A DNA stretch of 64,000 bases from CAZBSE01 sp964578625 (GCA_964578625.1 CAZODQ010000002.1:1-64000), one strand, 5' to 3'. Positions 1 to 9,314 are shown, counted from the stretch's first letter. The notes: generated by a model from the sequence alone, not told the origin. Program-made: numbers and translations.

Positions 1-422
1 TTAAATTTATCAATTTCTTCATCAATTGATTGAATTCTAAGTCCACCCGATTCTAAAACATGCTCTTTAACATATATATCACATTTACTTCTGACGGCTG
101 TAGCAATAGCATCTGATGGTCTTGAATCTATTCTAACAACCTTTCTGTCTGTGTTTTTGATATTTATTATTGCATAAAATGTATTATTTTTTATGTCAGT
201 TATCTCAATATTGTCGATACTTATCTTTAGATTGTTGATAATATTCATTATTAGATCATGAGTCATCGGCCTTGGTGTTTTTATATTTGAAAGCTCCAGA
301 GCTATAGCAGAAGCCTCAAAAGGACCGATCCAGATAGGAAGGTATCTATTCCCGTTTTCTTCCTTTAAAAGCAAAATTGGTTTATTTGAGGGTATTTCAA
401 TTCTTACACCCTCTAAAGTCAT
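1..422 (-). CDS. DUF151 bifunctional nuclease, C-terminus cut by window edge
   Basis: The reading frame runs off the left edge of the window, so about 140 N-terminal codons are visible. They show the DUF151 (BFN/Rv1829-type) core: IPSNKPILLLKE, then YLPIWIGPFEASAIA, then RIDSRPSDAIATAVR near residue 110. The family has been assigned RNase/DNase activity in plants and is near-universal in Actinobacteria, where it sits beside the FHA and MerR genes; here those genes lie 3 kb upstream in the same direction. I chose the ATG at 420-422. An in-frame GTG lies 11 codons further upstream, and neither has a strong ribosome binding site. The cellular role is unsettled even in well-studied species. Confidence 0.85.
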   Translation of the reverse strand, partial: MTLEGVRIEIPSNKPILLLKEENGNRYLPIWIGPFEASAIALELSNIKTPRPMTHDLIMNIINNLKISIDNIEITDIKNNTFYAIINIKNTDRKVVRIDSRPSDAIATAVRSKCDIYVKEHVLESGGLRIQSIDEEIDKF

Positions 423-541
423 TTTTATTAAATTATTATTTCTCTTAATTCTCACTTTTTAAAAAATATCTGGCATTTTTCAACTAATTATATAACACTT
501 GGGAATATAAATCGATAAACCTATTGTATAGGTAAAATTTT

Positions 542-1144
542 TTAAATACTGGAGCTGCTCTTTAAAGACTCGATGTCTTTTGTTACCATATCCAGCTTCA
601 GCTCGTATATAGCCTGGAGATTTCTAAATTTCTGCTTATAGTCTAACCCGTATCCTACTATATATTTCTCCCCTATTTTAAAACCGCTATATTTAATGTT
701 GATATTTGCAATTCTCCTTATATCCCTGTCTAACAGGGTGCATATTTCAAGACTTTTTGGATACCTTGATCTTAAGTTTCTTAATAGATAACCAATTGTA
801 AGACCGGTATCAATAATATCTTCTACTATAACTACATCTTTCCCTTCTATTGATTCATCAAGGTCTTTTGTTATCCTTACTACACCAGTCGAAGTGCCGT
901 CTATACCATAGGAAGAAATGCTCATAAAATCTATACTTAAAGGAAGGTCGATTTGTTTCATAAGATCCGATAAGAATATGACACCACCCTTTAAAATGCT
1001 TACAAGCAGCAGATTCCTGCCTCTATAATCTTTAGTTATTTCCCTGCCCAACTCTGATACTCTACTTGCTATCTCCGAACCGGAAAACAGTATATTTCCC
1101 AAAATATCGCTTTTTATTAATTCTTTTTCTGCTTGTTCGCTCAA
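542..1144 (-). CDS. hpt: Hypoxanthine phosphoribosyltransferase
   Basis: Purine salvage enzyme, 200 aa, cytoplasmic: it transfers phosphoribosyl from PRPP to hypoxanthine or guanine. The PRPP-binding loop VVIVEDIIDTGLT (about residues 103-115) is intact, with two acidic residues followed by DTG. The SILKGGVIFLSDL segment near residue 50 and the purine-contacting region KYIVGYGLDY near residue 162 are also typical. Length is normal, with a slightly long Ser-rich C-terminus. It follows the DUF3048 lipoprotein gene by 26 bases and precedes the DUF151 gene. tilS and ftsH, the common neighbours of hpt, are not present here. Identification is secure; preference for hypoxanthine over guanine cannot be read from sequence. 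Confidence 0.93.
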   Translation of the reverse strand: MSEQAEKELIKSDILGNILFSGSEIASRVSELGREITKDYRGRNLLLVSILKGGVIFLSDLMKQIDLPLSIDFMSISSYGIDGTSTGVVRITKDLDESIEGKDVVIVEDIIDTGLTIGYLLRNLRSRYPKSLEICTLLDRDIRRIANINIKYSGFKIGEKYIVGYGLDYKQKFRNLQAIYELKLDMVTKDIESLKSSSSI

Positions 1145-1170
1145 AATTTAGGTTGAGTAATAATTTAATC

Positions 1171-2304
1171 CTAATACGTTAACATATCAGCATCCTGAAT
1201 CAATGCTACCCAGGTAGACCCCCTATTAAAAAATATAGTATCTCCGTCTTTATTTCTGTATGTAAATGGGTCAAATGCAGATGATCTTTCCCAGGTACCT
1301 TCTGTAACATTTCCGTCCATAAAGAAAAGAGCCTTTCCAACATCACTGGTCCCAGTTGTCCTCACGATCATATGCCCGTACTGGTCTATAGGGCCTTCAA
1401 TATTGGTGATCATGACAATTATATTATTGACTTTGATCTGGTTTCCTGTCTCATAGTCCGTATGCGGTGAACCTCCGACAAATTTTAGGTAATTATTGTT
1501 TTCCCTGTCATATTCAAAATAAGCTTTATAAGTTTCAGTAGAAAAATCAATAGTTATATCCGATACATCTCCCCTATCAGAACTGGCCGAATCTTCTTTA
1601 AATTTTAATGGAGATTGCCCTCCTTTAAGGGAATAGTCATAATTAATTGCGTCTTCTTTAAGTGCCACGGTGGACATAAAAGCGGTATGTGCTGTATCTT
1701 GTCCAGGTTCGATTCTGCTGTAATCTCTCCATCCAGAGCTGGTACCTGCAACATAACCCATTTCGTTTCCATCAAGAACATCCATATCTAAATTTTTTAT
1801 TACATCAAAGCATTCTGGATATGTGCCCCAGAACACATATACTGGATCTAAACTTCTTGCTATTTCAGCATAATAGATTCTGGCACTTCTGACAGGACCA
1901 ACAATTTCTGCCTCAGAAGAAGAATATACAGCTACATATCTGGTAATCCCTGCTTCATCGACTACTTCAAATACCATATCAGCATATATAAGTCCGGACT
2001 GAGGTCTTGCATCGGGTGTATTCTCAACCATTAAAGCGATAGGTCTGTCACCCTTGACCGTATCAGAGATCTCAAAACCGCTTAAAATGTTTATATTTCC
2101 AGTTATTTCTTCTACAGTGATCTTACTTTCTTCTCCTTCTTCCTCCCCTACTACTTCTTCCTCCTCTCCTGTTTCCTTTACTATTATTTCCTTCTCAGGA
2201 GTTTCAACTAAACTGCAGCCGGTATAAATCATGGCAAGGATCAATGATGCGATAAAAAATATAAAAAACAGAATTTTAAACGTTATATTTCTTTTAAAAA
2301 CCAA
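1171..2304 (-). CDS. DUF3048 (YerB-like) lipoprotein
   Basis: Predicted surface lipoprotein of 377 aa. A hydrophobic N-terminus ends in a lipobox-like YTGC (Cys at about residue 30), followed by an acidic Glu/Val/Lys linker. The mature part carries the DUF3048 hallmarks: IALMVENTPDARPQSGL near residue 88 and FEVVDEAGITRYVAVY near residue 113, as in Bacillus subtilis YerB. A second conserved block, near residue 290, binds the two halves of the family. No enzymatic activity has been established for DUF3048. It lies between the D,D-carboxypeptidase gene and hpt with short gaps, so it is probably co-transcribed; the neighbouring carboxypeptidase makes a cell-envelope role plausible, but that is inference. 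Confidence 0.88.
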   Translation of the reverse strand: MVFKRNITFKILFFIFFIASLILAMIYTGCSLVETPEKEIIVKETGEEEEVVGEEEGEESKITVEEITGNINILSGFEISDTVKGDRPIALMVENTPDARPQSGLIYADMVFEVVDEAGITRYVAVYSSSEAEIVGPVRSARIYYAEIARSLDPVYVFWGTYPECFDVIKNLDMDVLDGNEMGYVAGTSSGWRDYSRIEPGQDTAHTAFMSTVALKEDAINYDYSLKGGQSPLKFKEDSASSDRGDVSDITIDFSTETYKAYFEYDRENNNYLKFVGGSPHTDYETGNQIKVNNIIVMITNIEGPIDQYGHMIVRTTGTSDVGKALFFMDGNVTEGTWERSSAFDPFTYRNKDGDTIFFNRGSTWVALIQDADMLTY

Positions 2305-2329
2305 TTAAATACCTCCATTTAGAGTTAGA

Positions 2330-3604
2330 CTATTTTTTTATAAATAAATTTCTAACTATTATAAATAGAATTATTGAAAAGTAAAATACTAATGCGACTA
2401 TTACTAATATTCTTATTTCCAGATCTCCTTCATCAGAAAGCTCCTGATAAGTATAACAATTTTCTATACTTTCTTTGGATATCATATTTAATTCCTTTGT
2501 CTTCATGCCATTTATAAATATTTCAATTGATCCTAATATATCCCTTTTTTCTACCGGTAAATTTATATTACTATCTATATCCTGCCTTATTTCAATCTTA
2601 TCTTCGGCAACATTTACAAGTTCTATGTAATCAGCTTCTGGATACAGGTCAACGTTCAATTCAGCCTTATCTCCAATAGTTGCAGTTGCAGCAGCCTTTT
2701 GTGAATCTACAATTTTTATATATTTTAAATTGCCGTAAGCCCAGTTAAGAAGTTTTAGCACATCCTCATCTCTTTTATTCTCGGAACTGTTTAAAACAAC
2801 TGTTATTAATTCCAAATCATCTTTTTCTGAATAAATAACCATACAGTAGCCTGCATTATTTGTGTAGCCTGTCTTTATCCCTTTTATATAATCATAATCA
2901 AGAAGATCATTTGTATTTGTAATCTGAATTTCCTGGTCATTTTTTATAATTATATCTTCTTTTGTACCTACTATTTCTCTGAATATCTCATTTTTCATGC
3001 AGTAACTTGCAATTATTGCCAGGTCTTTTGCAGTGGATCTATGATACGGAAAATCATCGTCTAATCCGTTTGTATTCTGGAAAAAAGAATCTGTGGCATT
3101 TATTTCTTGTGCCTTTTCATTCATTAATTTTAGAAAATCTTCTACACTGCCTGAAACATAGTCGGCAAGTGCTATAGTCGCGTTATTATGGGAACATATG
3201 AGCGAAGCTTTGCAAAGATCCATCAAACTCATCCTGTCCCCTTTATTAAACTTGAAAGAAGAATGGTTCCTCCCGGAAGCATTTTTCGATATTTCAACGA
3301 TCTCGTTAAAATCATCTATGTTTTCCATAGCAACAATCGTTGAGAGCATCTTGGTAGTACTGGCCGGGTACATTAATCTATCGGAATTCTTCTCCCACAG
3401 AACATCACCTGTAACATAATTCAAAATTAAAGCAGATTCTGCAGTTATATCTATTTCATCATTATAAGAAGCTTCACCCGTATAGCAATAGATATTATTG
3501 GGATTTAAAAATAGAAAACCGGAAAATAATATAAAAAAGATTAATATAACGCAATATGCTTTTAAACTACTGCTTTTTAAAACTGAAGAAAAACTGTATA
3601 TCAT
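2330..3604 (-). CDS. D-alanyl-D-alanine carboxypeptidase, peptidase family S11
   Basis: Penicillin-binding protein of the DacA/DacF type (424 aa) that trims the terminal D-Ala from peptidoglycan stem peptides. All three active-site motifs are present: SxxK as STTK (about residue 83), SxN as SHN (about residue 139) and KTG as IKTGYTNNAGYC (about residue 244). A signal/anchor segment sits at the N-terminus (about residues 15-35). The PBP5-like beta domain follows the catalytic domain, and a C-terminal membrane helix (about residues 400-420) replaces the amphipathic anchor used by PBP5. The start overlaps the stop of the upstream MerR-type gene by 4 bases, so the two are probably translationally coupled. 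Whether it acts in growth or sporulation cannot be told. Confidence 0.93.
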   Translation of the reverse strand: MIYSFSSVLKSSSLKAYCVILIFFILFSGFLFLNPNNIYCYTGEASYNDEIDITAESALILNYVTGDVLWEKNSDRLMYPASTTKMLSTIVAMENIDDFNEIVEISKNASGRNHSSFKFNKGDRMSLMDLCKASLICSHNNATIALADYVSGSVEDFLKLMNEKAQEINATDSFFQNTNGLDDDFPYHRSTAKDLAIIASYCMKNEIFREIVGTKEDIIIKNDQEIQITNTNDLLDYDYIKGIKTGYTNNAGYCMVIYSEKDDLELITVVLNSSENKRDEDVLKLLNWAYGNLKYIKIVDSQKAAATATIGDKAELNVDLYPEADYIELVNVAEDKIEIRQDIDSNINLPVEKRDILGSIEIFINGMKTKELNMISKESIENCYTYQELSDEGDLEIRILVIVALVFYFSIILFIIVRNLFIKK

Positions 3605-4326
3605 TTATATTTTTCTATAAACCTTCTATTTTCTCTTTTTATTAGAAGCTCCTGAAAGTCGCAAAGCATTCTTTCCAGCCTGCTTAATTCCCTGGCTGCT
3701 TTATTATGAAATCCTTTTTTTCCAGACATCATCAGAGGAAATATTATCTGCTGTATAAAAGAGGAATTGCGTGTGGCAAAGTTCTCAAATAATTTTAAGT
3801 GTTTTACCTTTATACCGTATTTTGATAATTCACCTGCAAGCTTTAAAATCTCAATATCTTCTGCATTTATAATAAATTTATTGTTTTCTTTGCTCCACTT
3901 TACCAATTCATTATCTAATAATTCGTTCATAGAAGCTTGTGACAGTTTAAAATTTTTCCTTATATCTTCCTGTGAAAATTTTTTTGTCCTGTAATCGGGT
4001 TTGAATTCTTCATCTAATTTTAATTGAATATTTTCGGAAGATTTATCTATGTTTATAAATTCTTTAAATTCTTTTGTTTTCATCTTTTGTTTTATAACTG
4101 TTAAGGGCATATAGAAGTCTTTCTGCATTTTTAATATAAAGGTCAATCTTTCAACATCCTCTTTATAATAAATTCTATACTTATTTGACGATCTTTTAGG
4201 AGAAATAAGACCTTCAGACTCTAAAAACCTTAGTTTACTGCCGGTCAGTTCCGGGTATAATTTCTTTAATTTTTTTACTACCTTACCTATTGTAAGATAT
4301 TTTTTTTCTTGATTTTTTTCAGTCAC
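3601..4326 (-). CDS. MerR-family regulator, FtsR/Rv1828-like
   Basis: DNA-binding regulator of 241 aa. The N-terminal winged helix reads LTIGKVVKKLKKLYPELT, then KLRFLESEGLISPKRS, then YKEDVERLTFILKMQ. This matches the actinobacterial FtsR/Rv1828 branch of the MerR family, not metal-sensing MerR, and no conserved metal-binding cysteines are seen. The C-terminal half probably forms the dimerisation helix and a second helical region. It directly follows the FHA gene with no spacer, exactly the garA-Rv1828 order of mycobacteria, where FtsR activates ftsZ transcription in Corynebacterium. Its stop overlaps the carboxypeptidase start, tying it to a cell-wall gene. Its targets here are unknown. Confidence 0.85.
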   Translation of the reverse strand: MTEKNQEKKYLTIGKVVKKLKKLYPELTGSKLRFLESEGLISPKRSSNKYRIYYKEDVERLTFILKMQKDFYMPLTVIKQKMKTKEFKEFINIDKSSENIQLKLDEEFKPDYRTKKFSQEDIRKNFKLSQASMNELLDNELVKWSKENNKFIINAEDIEILKLAGELSKYGIKVKHLKLFENFATRNSSFIQQIIFPLMMSGKKGFHNKAARELSRLERMLCDFQELLIKRENRRFIEKYK

Positions 4327-4740
4327 TTAAGACTTCTTACTATGATGAAAAAATAAAAATATATATTTACCTATCTGTATTTTATCACCGTTTTTAAGCA
4401 ATGAATTTTCCACTATTTCTCCATTTAAATAACTTCCATTTAAACTTCCTAAATCTCTTAATTCAAAATTATCTCCGGATTTTTTCAACAATGCATGTTT
4501 CCTTGAAACTGTGATATCGTCAAGGAATATATCAGAATCTGGATTCCTGCCTATTGTAAATTTGGATCTATTGATTAAAAATTTATCTCCTATATTAGGA
4601 CCCTTTATGATTACAAGCCCGCTTTTTTTTGCAGGTATCTTTTTTATATCTTCCAGTATATTGATCGAGACTTTTTCTGTAAATTCAATCTTTTTTTCTT
4701 TTATGGATTCTGTTTTTTTATTATTTTGTTTTGGTTCCAT
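4327..4740 (-). CDS. FHA-domain protein, GarA/OdhI-like
   Basis: A 137-aa protein whose C-terminal 85 residues form a forkhead-associated domain that binds phosphothreonine peptides. The signature is complete: FTIGRNPDSDI, then VSRKHA, then LNGSYLNGE, with GDKIQIG closing the fold. The N-terminal 50 residues are Lys/Glu/Ile-rich. I do not see the ETTS-type phosphorylation motif of GarA/OdhI, so regulation of 2-oxoglutarate metabolism by a Ser/Thr kinase is not assured. The gene order FHA-MerR is the actinobacterial garA-ftsR order and is one of the main taxonomic clues in this window. The adjoining tRNA-Pro gene lies upstream in the same direction. Confidence 0.87.
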   Translation of the reverse strand: MEPKQNNKKTESIKEKKIEFTEKVSINILEDIKKIPAKKSGLVIIKGPNIGDKFLINRSKFTIGRNPDSDIFLDDITVSRKHALLKKSGDNFELRDLGSLNGSYLNGEIVENSLLKNGDKIQIGKYIFLFFHHSKKS

Positions 4741-4854
4741 GTTAATTCTTATTATACTGGTTTTTAAATTTCTTTCTTGTGAAATTTGTATAAGTTTTTA
4801 AAATTTCTTTATCAGTAAGCTATAAATAAATTATATAAATCTCTGTAACTTATA

Positions 4855-4932
4855 TGGTCGGGACGAGAGGATTTGAACCTCCGACCCCCAGTACCCCATA
4901 CTGGTGCGCTAGCCAAACTGCGCCACGTCCCG
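4855..4932 (-). tRNA. tRNA-Pro (anticodon GGG)
   Basis: The minus strand folds as a full cloverleaf. The 7-bp acceptor stem is CGGGACG/CGTCCCG, the D-stem GCGC/GCGC, and the anticodon stem CCAGT/ACTGG closes a 7-base loop ATGGGGT with anticodon GGG at 4895-4897. The T-arm contains GGTTCAAATCC. The discriminator A (4858) is followed by an encoded CCA at 4855-4857. It reads codons CCC and CCU. It lies between gpsA and the FHA gene in the same direction. Confidence 0.97.
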
Positions 4933-4978
4933 TATTATATATTTTAGGATAACAAATATTATTAGTAAAGACATCGGC

Positions 4979-6013
4979 TCATGTAATATCTTCAACTTCA
5001 GCTTTAAACTTTCTTCTCATAAGTTTATTTACTGATTCTTCAGGACTTAAATCTTTATAGATTATCTCATATACAGTTTCTGTAATAGGCAATTCAACAT
5101 CTATCTTTTTTGAAATATTATAAACTGCTTCGGTAGTCCTTACACCTTCTGCGACCATATACATGCTCTCCATTATTTCATTTATTTTTTCTCCTCTGGC
5201 TAATCTCTCCCCTACATTTCTATTCCTACTGTGCTTGCTTATACATGTTGCTACAAGGTCCCCCATTCCAGCTGCTCCTGAGAAAGTCATTGGATCTGCT
5301 CCAAGGTTGATACCAAATTTAGAAAGTTCATATAATCCTCTTGTTATAAGAGAAGCTTTTGTATTTGCACCGTATCCCAGACCGTCGGAAATTCCTGAAG
5401 CAATAGCTATTATATTTTTTACTGCTCCGCCGATCTCCACTCCTATAACATCATTATTGGTATAAACTCTTAATTTATCAGTTGATAATATAGGTTGAAC
5501 ATATTTTAAAACTTCCATACTGTAGGATGCCGCAACCGATACACTGGGTAAATCTTTTGCAATCTCTAAAGCAATATTTGGTCCTGACAATACACAGATC
5601 TTAGAAATTAATTTTTCAGGCAAACATTCTTTTAAAACCTGTGATAATCTAAGATTACTTGTAGTCTCCAGTCCTTTAGCAACGTTTAAGATGCATTTTA
5701 TATACTTGCTGCTGTCCTCAAGTTTTTTTCTAAATCTAATAAGTATTTCCCTTAAGGCATGTGATGGAACTGCAAAAATTACAATTTCAGGATTGCCGAA
5801 TTCGTTTGTTAAATCCATAAAAGGCTTTACATTTCCTGGAATAATTAAATCTTTTGTATATTTTATATTTTTTTTGGATTCTTTAATTTCTTCATATGTT
5901 GAGCTGCTTCTTGTCCATAAATTGATAATACATCCCTTTCTTGCAAGAATCACTGCCAGAGTAGTCCCCCAGCTACCTGCACCTACTATGTTTATAATTA
6001 TTTTTTTCCTCAT
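4979..6013 (-). CDS. gpsA: NAD(P)H-dependent glycerol-3-phosphate dehydrogenase
   Basis: Cytoplasmic enzyme of 344 aa that reduces dihydroxyacetone phosphate to sn-glycerol-3-phosphate for phospholipid synthesis. The Rossmann dinucleotide motif GAGSWGTTLA is at residues 11-20. The catalytic/substrate region is clear: VAKGLETTS near 113, GPNIALEIA near 144, the conserved Lys in GGAVKNIIAIASG near 200, and the GAAGMGDLVATC block near 248. Length is typical. It lies directly downstream of der (22-base gap) and supplies the same lipid pathway as plsC a few genes upstream. In many Firmicutes plsY sits between der and gpsA; it is absent here. Confidence 0.95.
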   Translation of the reverse strand: MRKKIIINIVGAGSWGTTLAVILARKGCIINLWTRSSSTYEEIKESKKNIKYTKDLIIPGNVKPFMDLTNEFGNPEIVIFAVPSHALREILIRFRKKLEDSSKYIKCILNVAKGLETTSNLRLSQVLKECLPEKLISKICVLSGPNIALEIAKDLPSVSVAASYSMEVLKYVQPILSTDKLRVYTNNDVIGVEIGGAVKNIIAIASGISDGLGYGANTKASLITRGLYELSKFGINLGADPMTFSGAAGMGDLVATCISKHSRNRNVGERLARGEKINEIMESMYMVAEGVRTTEAVYNISKKIDVELPITETVYEIIYKDLSPEESVNKLMRRKFKAEVEDIT

Positions 6014-6035
6014 TATCTATTTGATTTTTTATAAT

Positions 6036-7358
6036 TCAATATTTAAATTTAAAATATATAGGCGTACCCGTAAATCCAAATTTTTTTCTTATATTATTTT
6101 CAATATATCTTCTTAAATTCACACTTCTTGCAGCATCCATATTTGAGAAAACCAAAAAATACGGCGGTGAAGCCTTTAGCTGTTTTATAAATTTAATCCT
6201 AAACTTTTTCCTTTTAATATAAATACCCTCTTTTTTCTTTTCAAATTCTTTAAACAAATGGTTGATTTCACTTTCTTTTATTTTCTTTTTTCTTTCTTTC
6301 ATCAATTTATCTATCATACCCATAATATTTTCAATCCCTTTTTTAGTCAATGCACTGACTTTCAAAAAAGGAATATAGTTTGCAAACTTAATTTTCATAT
6401 TGAATGTTTCTACAATATCAGAAATAGTATTCTTATCAACTAAATCAATTTTATTAAATATTATACAGATACTCACACCTTTTTTTATACAAATTTCTAC
6501 AATTTTTAAATCCTGCATAGTTATTCCCCTGGTGCAGTCTACAACAATTAAACAAATATCCGAATTTTCTATTGATTTTATTGTTCTTAATTCACTGTAA
6601 AATTCTAAATCTTCTTCTTTTACTTTTTTTCTTTTTAGACCGGCGGTATCTATGAATCTATAATTCCTGCTGTCTATATTCATAATAATATCTATACTGT
6701 CCCTGGTAGTGCCTTCAACCTCATCAACTATAGCCCTTTCTTCATTAATTATAGAATTAAATAATGTTGACTTACCTGCATTAGGTTTACCTAATATGCA
6801 TATACCCGGGATTTTTTCTTCGCTGTATTCCAATATATCTGCAGTGTCCTCTTTAAACCTTGAAACAACTTCATCCAAAAGATCTCCTGTATTTATTCCG
6901 TGTACAGCAGATATTTTTATTGGATATCCGAAACCAAATTTTAAATAATCCTCAACATAGAAACTGCCCTTCTTATCATCAAACTTGTTCCCTGTAAAAA
7001 TTATGTCTTTGTCTGTTTTTCTCAGCATTGATGCTATTTCCTCATCAAGAAGCGATACAGGTTCTCTCAGGTCAACTAAAAAAATAATAATGTCTGATTC
7101 ATCAATAGCTTTTTTAGTTTGCAGGAACACCTGAACATCCATTCTCTGTTTTGATTTTAAGTCTATTCCCCCTGTATCAAGAAGGTAAAAATTTTTACCA
7201 TTCCAGTCAGCCCTGTAATATTTTCTATCTCTTGTGATCATAGGCTTATGGTGCACTATAGCTTCCGTTTTTCCGCATATCCTGTTAATAAGAGTTGACT
7301 TTCCTACATTTGGCCTGCCTACAATTGCAATTTTAGGAATACTTTTAATCATATTCAT
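6036..7358 (-). CDS. der: Ribosome-assembly GTPase Der (EngA)
   Basis: A 440-aa GTPase with two tandem G domains followed by a KH-like domain, needed for maturation of the 50S subunit. The first G domain has GRPNVGKST (G1), DTGG (G3) and NKFD (G4). The second has GKPNAGKST, DTAG and NKID near residue 305. The C-terminal KH-like domain ends in TGTPIYFKFKY, close to the family's usual GTPI ending. Length is typical. The cmk ... der order matches actinobacterial genomes, here with plsC, ispH and a DUF512 gene between. It is 14 bases downstream of the DUF512 stop, so probably in one operon. Confidence 0.96.
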   Translation of the reverse strand: MNMIKSIPKIAIVGRPNVGKSTLINRICGKTEAIVHHKPMITRDRKYYRADWNGKNFYLLDTGGIDLKSKQRMDVQVFLQTKKAIDESDIIIFLVDLREPVSLLDEEIASMLRKTDKDIIFTGNKFDDKKGSFYVEDYLKFGFGYPIKISAVHGINTGDLLDEVVSRFKEDTADILEYSEEKIPGICILGKPNAGKSTLFNSIINEERAIVDEVEGTTRDSIDIIMNIDSRNYRFIDTAGLKRKKVKEEDLEFYSELRTIKSIENSDICLIVVDCTRGITMQDLKIVEICIKKGVSICIIFNKIDLVDKNTISDIVETFNMKIKFANYIPFLKVSALTKKGIENIMGMIDKLMKERKKKIKESEINHLFKEFEKKKEGIYIKRKKFRIKFIKQLKASPPYFLVFSNMDAARSVNLRRYIENNIRKKFGFTGTPIYFKFKY

Positions 7359-7372
7359 ATTCTTGTATCATG

Positions 7373-8473
7373 TCAGGATGTTAATTCTTTTATAAAACTA
7401 AGACCTTCTTCAGATATTATTTTTATTTTACTATTCACACTTTTTATATTTTCTTTAGAATAATCGTCAATAGTCAAATTATTATTATTAAAAATACTAT
7501 CAGGTATTATTATTTTTTCATATGTGTCCATATTTTCTTTTTTTAGTTCTGATATTATATCACTTCCTGTCAAAAGACCTGCTGCTTTCACATTTCCACC
7601 AAAAAACTTATTCTTGACCTCCAATATCCCTATGGGTAAAACTTTGCTATGGACCATATTACTTAGATTTTCTTTAATCAGTTCCAGTGCATTTTTTATG
7701 GCTATTTTCCCATATTCGGATGTAACTATTAATACATTTTTCTTATAAATTCTATTTGGAATATGATTACATTCAATATAATCTGACACCTGTTTTAAAA
7801 AGTCGGTGCTTTTTCCAATTCCATTCCTAATCTGATTAAAATCTCCATAATGATTATATTCAGGAAGTTCCGTTCCGGTTAAAATATAAAATTCATCAGA
7901 AAGATAAATCTTTTCAGCTTCTTTTGAAAGTCTTTCAACTTTTTTAAAGTCACTTACAATCTGTATAATATTAGAGGCTTCCTCTCCAGATAAGGATTTC
8001 AAATCCTTAACCGTATTAAATTTGGTAATCCCTACAGGCACGATTCCTATTGATTTTATATTTTTAAAATCATTCAATAAGATAAATAGCGTATCAGTCA
8101 GATCTTTTCCGTCATTAATCCCCGGACATAAGACGATTTGGATATTTGTTTTAATTCCATTATTATCAAGGATTTTAAGATTATCTATTCCTTTTTTACT
8201 TTTATCGCTTCCAAAAATTAATGACCTTACAGCATCATTCATACTATGTACAGAAATATAAAGCGGTTCTAAGCTGTATTTTATTATTTTATTCAGGTCA
8301 TCTTTTGTGATATTAGTAAGAGTAATAAAATTACCATACATGTATGAATGCATATAATCATCATCTTTAATATATAGAGAATTCCTTAAGTTTTTAGGAA
8401 GCTGTTTAATAAAACAGAATATACAATTATTATTGCAGGTCCTTATTTCTTTTAATATTTCAAAGCTTTTCAA
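7373..8473 (-). CDS. DUF512 radical SAM protein lacking the N-terminal PDZ domain
   Basis: The 366-aa protein begins almost directly at the radical SAM cluster motif CNNNCIFCF (residues 13-21), followed by family blocks LYIKDDDYMHSYMYGNF, LYISVHSMND and QIVLCPGINDG. The DUF512 C-terminal domain with KVLPIGILEVKNKFFGG and AGLLTGSD is intact. Most DUF512 proteins are about 430-450 aa and start with a PDZ-like domain, which is missing here. The start overlaps the ispH stop by 14 bases, so an upstream extension is unlikely. Adjacency to der is widespread in anaerobes, but the reaction is unknown. Presence of a 4Fe-4S cluster is inferred from the CxxxCxxC spacing. Confidence 0.88.
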   Translation of the reverse strand: MKSFEILKEIRTCNNNCIFCFIKQLPKNLRNSLYIKDDDYMHSYMYGNFITLTNITKDDLNKIIKYSLEPLYISVHSMNDAVRSLIFGSDKSKKGIDNLKILDNNGIKTNIQIVLCPGINDGKDLTDTLFILLNDFKNIKSIGIVPVGITKFNTVKDLKSLSGEEASNIIQIVSDFKKVERLSKEAEKIYLSDEFYILTGTELPEYNHYGDFNQIRNGIGKSTDFLKQVSDYIECNHIPNRIYKKNVLIVTSEYGKIAIKNALELIKENLSNMVHSKVLPIGILEVKNKFFGGNVKAAGLLTGSDIISELKKENMDTYEKIIIPDSIFNNNNLTIDDYSKENIKSVNSKIKIISEEGLSFIKELTS

Positions 8474-9302
8474 TTGTCTTTATTACGTCTGTTATATCTT
8501 TTTCAGGTGTAGATGCACCGCCGAAGATTCCTATTTTTTCTGCTTTTTTAAACCAGTCTGGTTTGATTTCCCTATAGCTCTCAATATGGTAAGTGACTGT
8601 ATTGGATTCTTCGGATATTTCCTTAAGATGTGCTGTATTTGCACTGTTTTTTCCACCTACCACAATCATTACATCGACATTTTTTGACAGTTTCCTTATT
8701 GAACTCTGTCTTTTTTTGGTAGTGCTGCAGATGGTATTGAATATTAATAATTCACTTGTCTTACCCAATAGTTTATCAGTGATAAACTTTAGCTTTTCAA
8801 TAGTTTGTGTTGTCTGAACCACTACTCCTATTTTCTCCTTTTTAGCAAAATTTTCAGCATCTGCTTCATTTTCTAATACTGTATAATTTCCTTTTATTAC
8901 ATGATCTTTTATTCCTATAACCTCTGGATGATTCTTATTGCCAATAATCACCACAAAATATTTTTTCTTGCCGAGATCCCTGGCCTTGTGCTGTGCTTTT
9001 TTTACGAAAGGACATGTGGTATCAACAATACTTACATTTTTCACCTTTAATTCTTTAATCAATCCAGGAGGCATTCCGTGGGATCTTATAATAAATATAC
9101 TGTCAGGCTCTACTTCATTTAAATCTTTTACCGAAATTAAACCTTTCCTGGCCATTTCATTTGCAACTCCTGAATTATGAATAATAGAACCAAGTGTAAA
9201 AATTTTAACATTTTTATTTTCTTTTAATATTTTTTCCGTTATATTAAGAGCTCTTTTTACACCAAAACAATAGCCGGAATTTTTTGCTTTAATTACTTTC
9301 AA
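8460..9302 (-). CDS. ispH: 4-Hydroxy-3-methylbut-2-enyl diphosphate reductase (IspH/LytB)
   Basis: Last enzyme of the MEP isoprenoid pathway, 280 aa, making IPP and DMAPP with a 4Fe-4S cluster. The three cluster cysteines are in GYCFGVKRA (about residue 12), DTTCPFV (about 96) and NTICSTTKKRQ (about 192). Substrate-binding histidines appear in SIIHNSGV and RSHGMPP, and the closing GGASTPEKDI block is present. This is the short IspH form without the fused ribosomal S1 domain found in some Firmicutes. Together with ispA at 44 kb it shows that the organism uses the MEP route. It follows plsC by 12 bases. Confidence 0.96.
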   Translation of the reverse strand: MKVIKAKNSGYCFGVKRALNITEKILKENKNVKIFTLGSIIHNSGVANEMARKGLISVKDLNEVEPDSIFIIRSHGMPPGLIKELKVKNVSIVDTTCPFVKKAQHKARDLGKKKYFVVIIGNKNHPEVIGIKDHVIKGNYTVLENEADAENFAKKEKIGVVVQTTQTIEKLKFITDKLLGKTSELLIFNTICSTTKKRQSSIRKLSKNVDVMIVVGGKNSANTAHLKEISEESNTVTYHIESYREIKPDWFKKAEKIGIFGGASTPEKDITDVIKTIEKL

Positions 9303-9314
9303 TTTTATAAATAT

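Noticed and set aside
5691..6116. 141-codon plus-strand open frame
   Set aside because: Overlaps gpsA and the end of der on the other strand; no motif and no ribosome binding site.
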